Shown piece after piece: positions 56,331-64,000 of a stretch of 64,000 bases of DNA. The stretch is from Telopea speciosissima. Lineage: Eukaryota; Streptophyta; Magnoliopsida; Proteales; Proteaceae. A program made the translations under genes and the position numbers. The stretch's first letter is position 1; each line of letters starts with the position of its first letter. Where the stretch lies: contig NC_057925.1 of the NCBI RefSeq assembly GCF_018873765.1, positions 4,661,568 through 4,725,567 on the forward strand, read 5' to 3'. A model generated the notes under the pieces. It was not told the origin of the DNA, searched no databases, and saw only the letters and a program-made list of their open reading frames with translations.

Positions 56331-57666
56331 GTTTTCTTCAAATGCCCCCTCAAATACAAATGTCCCCCTGAACTTTTACTAATTTCAAATGCATCCCTAT
56401 TTTCTAAACTATGTAACACTCTAGTACTCCCATTAGTCTCGGACGTTTTCTACTGCAACTCATCTTCCATAAGTCGTTTAGGGTTTGAAAAAAGGAACAA
56501 ATTGCAAGTTTTTTCTGTTTGAAGATTGGTTAGATTTTCAAACTGTGCTTTCTTCTTTTTTTTTTTCTTTTTTTTTTTTCCGTTCTTCATATGGCAAACA
56601 TTTGATAACTTGTGATGAGTCTCCAAGCCATGGATTGTAGGTATTTACAACCTTCTGCTATATAATGTTTGTCTCAATTGAATCTAGGGTTAGATTCTTC
56701 TCCTTCTGGTTATAAAATTGAGGCATTTGCAATTTTTGATTAGTTCTATATTAAATTTGTCGAGTATTAAGTAATTATTGCCGCACTAGAATCTAGGGTT
56801 TTGGTGATTCCATGACATTGAAGAGGTTCTGATCAGTAAGAACCTTATAATTAGAGAATGCAAATTGTGCTTCACTGGGGACAGTTTGTACCATCTGCAT
56901 TGGAGGTCCTTAGATTTTTCCATCTGCATTTGAATCCATCATTGTTCCACTCTTTCTGTTCTCTTTCAAATCGAGTTGTAAGTAGTTCCCCTTCTAAAAC
57001 TCTGAAATCCCCTTCCTTCCCCCAAACCAAAAAGAAATCTCTGAATGAACAAAGATTTTCTGTTCTTCTGATGAAATTGATGCTCTTTCTGCCATTGTAT
57101 ATTGGATCGCACCTTGCAGAATCTCATACTTTTTCAATTAAAACCTGGATCTGATTCGTAAACTTCGTTATAACCTGGGGACATGTCTGTGAGTATGTGT
57201 TTGGTCTAGTCTATCAAAATTTCAACTCTCATCGTTTGTATATTTGCTTGTTTAATCTTCTTTAATGAAGATCATTATTTTTTCTTCAGTTGAGTATCTG
57301 TTTCATGCAACTGGTACATAGAGTCCCCAGTGAAGCACAGTTTGCAAAACTAACCAATCTTCAACCGAAAAAAAACCTGCAATTGTTCTCTTTTTTCAAA
57401 CCCTAAATGATTTGGGGAAGATGAGTTGCAGGTTTGGTTTGGTTTTTTTTTTTTTTTCAAGGTAAAGACGTTTTTGTCACTTTATCCTATCAAGGCAGAA
57501 TGGTCTAACCATGCTCAAAAAATGTCAGAAGTTCGAACATAACGTCCGAGACTAGAGGAGGACTAGAGTGTTACATAGTTTGGGAAGTAAAGGTGTATTT
57601 AAAATTAGTGAAAATTTAAGAGGCATTTGTACGGATAGGCAATTTGAGTGGGGCATTTGAAGAAAA
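56331..57666. mobile_element. Second long-TIR element related to 54419
   Basis: Inverted repeats of about 250 bp begin GTTTTCTTCAAATGCCCC at both ends and include GTAACACTCTAGT, CTCGGACGTT, TAGGGTTTGAAAAAAG and GAAGATTGGTTAG. The interior has a 98-codon frame (56858-57154, MQIVLHWGQFVPSALEVLRF) that I do not recognise. It may be a captured fragment or chance. The sequence GTGCTTCACTGGGGAC occurs both in the TIR end and inside, as if the TIR edge was duplicated. Confidence 0.78.
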
Positions 57667-57689
57667 CATTTTTTTTTTTTTGGGTAAAG

Positions 57690-57914
57690 GTAAGCATTAC
57701 TTACATTCATCCGGAAAATCGGCCCACTCCCAGTTCCTCTAATAGGGGGTGGTGGACCCCACCTAGGACAGAGTGTTTTGGCAAATGTAGGGTGGTCGGT
57801 CATTCTAAACCCCCCCCCCCAATTTTTGGCAAAGGTAGGGTGGTCGGTCATTCTAACCCCCCCCCCCCCCCCCCCAATTTGTTAGAGAAACTAGGGAACT
57901 AAGCCGGGCAGATC
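57690..57914. repeat. Poly(C) tandem patch in MITE-like sequence
   Basis: Two units of GGTAGGGTGGTCGGTCATTC followed by C runs of about 10 and 18. Flanking CCAGTTCCTCTAATAGGG and GAGAAACTAGGGAACT resemble the 16704 and 37565 MITEs. The C runs may be length-unstable or assembly-sensitive. Confidence 0.7.
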
Positions 57915-58280
57915 AAATAGCCTCTTTTTGCATAATATAATTTTGAAACCATGTTAAGAGACGTGAAGCTACATGGATTTATTTTAATACTAGTTCTTAA
58001 CATCACTTCCTTTATTTTAAACCTTCACAACACCCATGACAAACCCATTACGTACGTTTAGGCCGTCTCTACTCTATAGCAAGTTGGTTTATGATTGCAA
58101 CTTAAGAGTTATAAAGTCAATACTTCTTTAAAATAACACAGAAGACCAATGAATCTTCCTTTCAATTTGGATATATATATATATATTTATGAACAACTGA
58201 ACCATCATCAATCTCATCTTTCCAGAATTCCTAATGCAGTAGAGATAACACCAAAGAGAAGAGTATTGAGAAGGTAATTA

Positions 58281-58459
58281 ATGGGAGTTGTGGCTCAAAA
58301 CCTAGACCTGATTTTGGTCCCTTCAGGGCTTTTGATCATGTTCACCTATGATCTCTACCTCCTCTACCGAGTCCTAAAATATCCTTCAACAACAGCCATC
58401 GGCTATGAGAACCGCAATTGGATGGCTTGGGTTGAGAGAATGATGCAGGTTAGGTTAAT

Positions 58460-58494
<35 letters not shown>

Positions 58495-59100
58495 TTCTCT
58501 GTTTTCTGATTTTCCATTCACTAAATGTATTCCATATCTAATTTGCAGGGTGACTTGAGTTATGTAAGCCTAGCAATATCAGTGTTATCAAACAGCATAA
58601 CTGGTTCGATCTACCTGGCTTCCTTTTGCCTTTCATTTTTCGCTTTCATAGGAGTATGGGTGGGAAGTTCCAGTAGCAACGCCGTCAATGTCGTGTTTAT
58701 ACTGGGAAACACAACCCAGGCCAACATTTCCCTCAAAAACATAAGCATGCTTGTAACTTTCATGCTGGCCTTTGGGGCGTTTATTCAGTCGGTGAGGTAC
58801 TTTGTTCAGGCGAACTCGTTAATAAGTATGCCGAATAAGGATGTGCCGGTGAGTTATGTGCAACGGTTGGTGTTAAGGGGGAATAATTTCTGGCAGGTTG
58901 GGCTGAGGGTGGTCTACTTTGCTATGGCTTTCTTGTTTTGGAGTTTTGGACCAATACCCATGTTTGCTTCTTGTGTTGTTATGGTCATATGTCTGTATTT
59001 CTTGGATACCAACAAGGAACCTTTGCATCTGTTCCGGCCGCTGGTTGAGCCTCCGTTGACGAAGGTGGTGCAGGAGGTGGTTGCTGTAGCTAGGGCATAG
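58281..59100 (+). CDS. DUF599 membrane protein, paralog C (two exons)
   Basis: Exons 58281-58448 and 58549-59100, intron 100 bp with eleven ACT units, 239 residues. Differences from A include MGVVAQ at the N-terminus, I11, D24 for H in the first membrane segment, R46 for H, and LTKVVQEV near the C-terminus. D24 inside the hydrophobic TYDLYLLY stretch is notable. The promoter and exon 1 flank follow copy B; most of exon 2 and the 3' UTR follow copy A. Frame intact. Function unknown. Confidence 0.92.
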
Positions 59101-60269
59101 CAGAGCACCTTCTCTGACTGTCATGTTAATGTTATTGGGAGACTTTTGGAATTGTATTTTCTTTTTTTTTTTTAATGAAATGGAGTTGTGCCCTTTACAA
59201 ATGCTTAGAAATCCATTTGCCTTTCAAAGGAAGAAGGTGGCCTCAATCTAAGGAGAGTGAAGGAGATAAATTCAGTCTCTCTTCTGAAATGAATTTGGAA
59301 AATTGCTTCAAAAAGGCAAACTCTATCTACGTGAATTGACTTTATTCTCAACCTCTTCAAAAAAATATTGAGAAATAGAGAAACAGAAGTGTATCATGCC
59401 CTTATCGGTCAGTTAATCGGGCCTACCGGTGTGAGCCAACAAAAAAATAAATGTATTTGGTGAGAATGGAAAGAAAAACAACTAACAAAAATTTAGTTAG
59501 TTACAACATCTTCTAAAACACAAGTAAACTTATCCATCCTAGCCTAATGGGCTAGTCTAGAATCTACTGACACAGTATCCTAAAGAGTGAAATTTACATT
59601 CATTTTAACAAACAGAGATAATTGTCAATAGCATCCAAAACTACTAAAGATGAAATATTAGAGATAATCTCTCATCTTGACTAATCTAACACATCATCTA
59701 GGTGTCCTTCAAGTAGCTACATGTCAAAATTCAAGGCCTAATTCAATTATATACTCCTTTTATTAGCATGTATCCTTGTATATTTTTTTTTCAACTACCT
59801 TTGTATGCCTATGCAAATTTTTTGCCATTTAGCGAATTCCGTTTGCGTTGAAACTTGACATATAAGCAGAGGACCTTGAGCACTACATGTACACAAAATT
59901 TGGGCTTACGTGGCAGATATTTGGGTCTATCAAATAAGCTTATCTGAATGAGCTACTCAGAAAACCTAAGAAAAAAAAATTTAAGAAATATGGAATAAAA
60001 TATTAAAGTATGTGATATAATAACTGCAATGCATATAAGGCAATATGTAAGCCATGCAATTAATATTTATGGAAAGAGGAAGTATACACTATCTAATTGT
60101 GAATAGTAGGCAGCACCAGCATTCAGTTTACACATGATCAGAAAATAATGGATGCCAAATCAGCTAAAAAGAAGTAGAGGCAAAATATTTGTATGTATAA
60201 GATCTATTATTTCATTCTTGGATAAAAAGAAAAGAAAGAAACAGTGTTTAGGGACTTAAGTGCACCCAA
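59101..60269. other. Between DUF599-C and the F-box gene
   Basis: About 59101-59360 is the DUF599-C 3' UTR and flank, alike in copy B. About 59380-60140 is unique repeat-like sequence with GGCCTACCGGTGTGAGCCAA, absent from copy B. No gene. Confidence 0.45.
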
Positions 60270-61457
60270 TTATACCAACTTAGGAGAGATCAAACTATTG
60301 ACATGAGTAAAAAAACCAGAGGGACATCCTCTAACATCAAATTGTATTTCACTCTCTTGATTTAATTCAAGATCGTACGCAATGTGAGAAAGAATTTCAG
60401 AAGATGACTTGATTTCAAAGATTATGATTTTTCTTCCTCCATGTGAGAAGCTAGATACGACATGAAGAAAATCAGAACTGTCACTCCAGTGTAAGGTACA
60501 CCCCATAGATGGTTTCCTTAATGAGATTACGTGTTGCTTCACCCATGTCCCCTTCAACCAATCCTTCAAAATCCATACAATGTATGTATTGCATTTAAAA
60601 GGTTTGGTTGCTTGCACAAATGATAACACGCCTCCAAGTTCTAGGAAAGAATCAGATACTGTAATTTCATGAACTGGAGCTCGGATCATGTGAAATACCT
60701 CTGCACCTGCATCAAATGAAACTATGTGCATGGAAGAAGATTGAACATGTGTGACACCTACAAAATACACGATCCCATTTATCGTTACCGTTTTTGAACC
60801 ATAAAATTCCCATCTTTCATCTTCACTACTCGATGAAAGTGAAAATCCATTGACACATCTCCATGTATTGCGACCAGAACACCCCAAGGAGAGCACCTCA
60901 CATGTCACAGTATACTCATCAATCAGAAGGTGCACCAATTTATATATGCCAGTTTCAGGAACATATGCAAACCCACATTGATGGTACCAGGAATCCAAAT
61001 TCTCACTACTAGCTGAAGGAAGGTCCACTATTTGTTTAGTAATCAAATTAGCCACAGAAAGGCAGTTTCGCTTAGTTTTTAGTAGTACCAAACCATTGCA
61101 GCTACCAATGACCTCTCCTATGGAACCATACTTCAAATCTTGTTCTATATTCTTTTTGTCTTTCATCTCTTTGAAGTCTGGTTCATAGATAAACTTTCTC
61201 TCCAAAAAGTTTCGGTTTATGATCAAACCAGGAATGGAATGTCCAAGGTGGGATTGGATGAAAACACGGTCATGGATTAGATTGTACCATGACTTGCATA
61301 CGCTTCTGAATTTATACACTATGTCAGCCCGAAGTCTAACAAGGATATTGAATATCACCTCTTGAGGAAGAAAGGGCATATCATTCTTCTTCAATATGAG
61401 AGATTTGGATGCTTTTGCTGCTGTTGCTCCTGCTTCAACCTTCCTTCCTTTTCTCAT
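60270..61457 (-). CDS. F-box protein with F-box-associated domain
   Basis: 395 residues from ATG 61457 (MRKGRKVEAGATAAKASKSL). The open frame extends two codons upstream only through TTG, so this ATG is the start. The F-box lies at about 28-70 (MPFLPQEVIFNILVRLRADI, YKFRSVCKSWYNLI), the SKP1-binding module of SCF ubiquitin ligases. The rest (about 110-385) is the beta-rich F-box-associated type, with GSCNGLVLL, WRCVNGFSL, TINGIVYFVG and DAGAEVFHMIRAP. The target is unknown; these families evolve fast. A splice acceptor TTTTGTAACAG lies 20 bases before the ATG, and exon-like sequence near 63560-63740 suggests a 5' UTR intron. A deleted paralog is at 52967. Confidence 0.92.
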   Translation of the reverse strand: MRKGRKVEAGATAAKASKSLILKKNDMPFLPQEVIFNILVRLRADIVYKFRSVCKSWYNLIHDRVFIQSHLGHSIPGLIINRNFLERKFIYEPDFKEMKDKKNIEQDLKYGSIGEVIGSCNGLVLLKTKRNCLSVANLITKQIVDLPSASSENLDSWYHQCGFAYVPETGIYKLVHLLIDEYTVTCEVLSLGCSGRNTWRCVNGFSLSSSSEDERWEFYGSKTVTINGIVYFVGVTHVQSSSMHIVSFDAGAEVFHMIRAPVHEITVSDSFLELGGVLSFVQATKPFKCNTYIVWILKDWLKGTWVKQHVISLRKPSMGCTLHWSDSSDFLHVVSSFSHGGRKIIIFEIKSSSEILSHIAYDLELNQESEIQFDVRGCPSGFFTHVNSLISPKLV

Positions 61458-63740
61458 GGTCAAGTCTTGAGCTTTCCTGTTACAAAATCATTTACTTAGT
61501 AACCAAACCCATCATTATTGAAGAATAAAAATTTTTTATGAACATTAATTCTATTGCAAACTACTCAAAAAGAAGAGAACACAACAACAGCACACAGCTG
61601 AGAGCCAAAAAGAAAAGAAAAAAAAAACACAGCAGCAGAAACAACAAAACAATCAAAAGAAAACACAGCCTATCAATCTGGGGTGGGGATAATTTATGAA
61701 ATTATTACAAAAATGTTTACTAAGATAAGACATTTAAGTATGATAAATGATTGAAATACATGTAATCATAAACATATAGAAAAAATGTTAGATAAACTTT
61801 AACTTAAACACTAAATAGCCAAAACAATTTAGTCTTTAAATTCTAAAGAATGTCAAAATAGAAAGAATAATAAAAAATGTATTGAGAGAGAGAAAGAGAT
61901 GTAACCATGTTATTTTAGGGGACGAGGAGGGGTCGGCTCCTATGGATAGAGATCATTCTCTCACATAATCTTCAAAGAGAAATCTTGATAAGAAAATCAG
62001 GAGGGCCCCTAGGTGCCTATCAAAACATGAACTTGTTTGAAAAGAGAAGGTTTGGATTTAGAATGTTAAATATGAAGGTAATAGAACAAAAAAAATAATA
62101 ATAAAGACATTATAATATAAAAATCAAAATAAAAAAAGATATGTATCTAAGGATCAAAAAGAGACATTTAAGAAATATGCCAAAATGAATCTTATTAGGA
62201 TCGACGGTAGTCTGTAAAACTAACTAAAATAAGACAAAAAAATTATTTGATCATACACAACGTAGAAAAGATAGCAACCATGCATGTTTTTTTACCTTTT
62301 GAACTCCATTACTAATCTAAGAAACCTTCTTAACTCTAACTCATCAAACATTGCAAATGAAATGTGAAATAAGAAACAAAATTTTGTGCATTGTAAATGA
62401 AAAAAGAATAATAAGAAAAACTTTGGCCATCTAAATCATAGCCAAGTAATTGGCTTTCCTGAGTCCATGTGTCCTTTCTGGTGGGAAAGATATAATTGAA
62501 CCAACATTATGCAAAGACATTCAACAGAGACATGCAATGGACCTTTTGTCAACCTTGGACTGTATTTCTAGTAGCAAAGAAAAGAAAAAAACTTGCAGTA
62601 TATAGCAATTTGGGCCACTTAATAAAATAGATTTACAAAATCTGAAAAAAAAATCTATTGGAATGGTCTAGTTGGAATTATGTCTGATTCAGATAATTTA
62701 ATGTTAGCAATAAAAGGGCATACCCAGTGCACAAGGCTCCCACCATTGCGGGGTCTGGGGAGGGTCATAATGTACACAGCCTTATGCTTGCTTTTGCAGA
62801 GAGGCTGTTTCCAGACTCCAACCCGATGGAGTAATCCTTCTCCCAATATGATAAGAAGAGTAGGGGAATGGGCATTGAGGACATCAATCTCGACCATACA
62901 ATCAATAATTGAAATCCCAATTGAATGATCAAATGGATAAAATCCGGAACCCAAATGGCATTTCATAGAGAGTGATAGAGGAAGATTTGATAATTAAGCA
63001 ACCTTGTTTTATGAACAGTGACTGATAGTAGTAAATACCAACCTGTGAACAGAGAAAGAAATTCCGACTCACTTGAGATGTGTATTTCTAGTATGCATTA
63101 TAATAGGTGAATAAGAACAAAGCAAATTGAATCACAAACTATTTTTGAAGGAAGAGGACCACAATTACCAAAGAGGAACGAAAACAATCGTAGGCTGAGG
63201 TGTTAAAACCTAAAACCCTTCATTACTATACTATAGCTCTGGGTAAAGCGTTGGGTGTCCATGCTTGTGAGCCTAAACCAACCATACTTAACCTAACAAT
63301 AGGAAATGCATTAAAAGAGCTCTTTTTTCCTTTTCTGGGAAGCAATAAGGGAAACCCCTTTGTTGTTATAAACAGAAAATAACAGTAAGCACAAGAAATC
63401 AATATTTCTAATTGAGCTACAAATTCAAACTGAAAAAACAAAAATCTTCCACTAACACATATAATCATTCACTTTTCCTACAATCTACCACTGCTTTTAT
63501 CATAAAGGATTCTCAAACTAAAAGCCCTTAAACTAAAACAGGTTGAGAGAGAGAGGAGGTGAACCTGGCCAAAGTGGGCGTGAAGGAGACTAGAACAGGT
63601 TGAGGGAGAACAGTTTTAGACGTGCGATGAATGATGAAACAGGATGAAAGAGGACCCTTTCACAGGTTGAAGGAGGCTTAATGGAGAGTGTATGCGAAAG
63701 TAGAGAGATAACCGAGTTACGGAATTTAGAAATTTGGTGT
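61458..63740 (-). other. 5' region of the F-box gene, probably UTR intron and promoter
   Basis: No coding frame. Possible minus-strand exon edges: acceptor TAACAG at about 61478, acceptor TTCACAG with GTTGGT near 63045, and a donor CAG|GTTCACC near 63567 following TTCACGCCCACTTTGG. About 61500-62450 is AT-rich and absent from the copy B relic. These are inferences from splice-like signals and shared duplication. Confidence 0.4.
62712..62830 (+). mobile_element. Au-like SINE inserted after the F-box duplication
   Basis: Body from AAAAGGGCATACCCAGTGCA to CAGACTCCAACCCGATGGAG. The paralogous site at about 53632-53645 reads AATGTTAGTAATCTTTC with no SINE; here AGCAAT precedes and AGTAAT follows it, a short target duplication. 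Confidence 0.9.
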
Positions 63741-63831
63741 CCGGAAGCGATTAGGATTAGGATAGACACACTGACAAAATAATCTAGTAATATAGAGAAG
63801 GGTAAGAGAATAACTCACCTGGATCTTTATC

Positions 63832-64000
63832 CCCTCCAGTTCCCGAAAAGAGCTCCCATCCTGCAGTGGCGGGAGTCTAGAGCGTCCAGCTCAGCCCAGC
63901 AAAAACCCCCCAAAAACAGGGGGTGGGGTGGTCATTTCACATGTGGGGCTCAGGTGGGACCCTCTTGTGAAATGACCACCCTACCCTTTGTTTTTGCTGT
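63832..64000. mobile_element. Foldback element cut by the window end
   Basis: Starts GGATCTTTATCCCCTCCAG. Inner arms GTGGTCATTTCACATG and TGTGAAATGACCACCCTACC are inverse, and CAGCAAAAACCCCCC pairs with the final TTTGTTTTTGCTG. The right end lies outside the window. Confidence 0.75.

Noticed and set aside
61458-61463. Two-codon upstream extension of the F-box protein
   Set aside because: It would start at TTG. The first ATG is at 61457.
1-64000. CRISPR arrays, operons, tRNA or rRNA genes
   Set aside because: Repeats are dispersed transposons and microsatellites, and genes have plant introns and UTRs. SINE A/B-box-like sequence resembles tRNA only by descent.

Overview
The window is nuclear DNA of a flowering plant. 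It is gene-poor and AT-rich, with intron-containing plant genes (PPR, DREB2F-type AP2/ERF, DUF599, F-box), Au-like SINEs, plant LINE 3' ends with poly(A), a solo LTR, many MITEs and Pack-MULE-like elements. Nothing points to a grass. The species cannot be named from the sequence. I saw no rRNA, tRNA, CRISPR or organelle genes.

Layout. 1-9 kb: a PPR gene (1128-2729), then degraded repeats, foldback elements and a retrotransposon LTR-like block ending at 9052. 9.4-24 kb: a 65-residue small conserved-looking gene (9589-9786), then a dense transposon graveyard with several insertions whose target-site duplications (TSDs) can be read, a 920-bp solo LTR (14941-15860), and a 1.95-kb long-TIR element (19468-21420) carrying the 5' end of a SMAX1-like gene. 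24.4-25.3 kb: an intact DREB2F-like transcription factor. 25.4-32.2 kb: unresolved sequence with SINEs, an 817-bp hAT-like element with an 8-bp TSD, and a LINE 3' end.

32-64 kb is a segmental-duplication cluster. A block of about 15.6 kb, from inside the DREB2F coding region (24957) to the 3' UTR of the first DUF599 gene (40537), was duplicated in tandem. The second copy begins at 40538 with a DREB2F tail now interrupted by a stop, lost the equivalent of about 25.9-32.2 kb, and gained a 2.86-kb insert with CONSTANS-like and DUF761-like fragments. A second event copied DUF599 plus F-box (about 51.3-54.4 and 57.9-63.7 kb). The result is three near-identical two-exon DUF599 genes, one intact F-box gene (60270-61457) and one internally deleted F-box relic. 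Between the last two blocks lie two related long-TIR elements, one carrying a RAP2.4-like AP2/ERF fragment with two stops.

The main theme is local duplication plus gene-fragment capture. SMAX1, RAP2.4, CONSTANS-like and DUF761 pieces occur beside duplicated genes, and the duplicated blocks supply filled-site/empty-site comparisons that order the transposon insertions.
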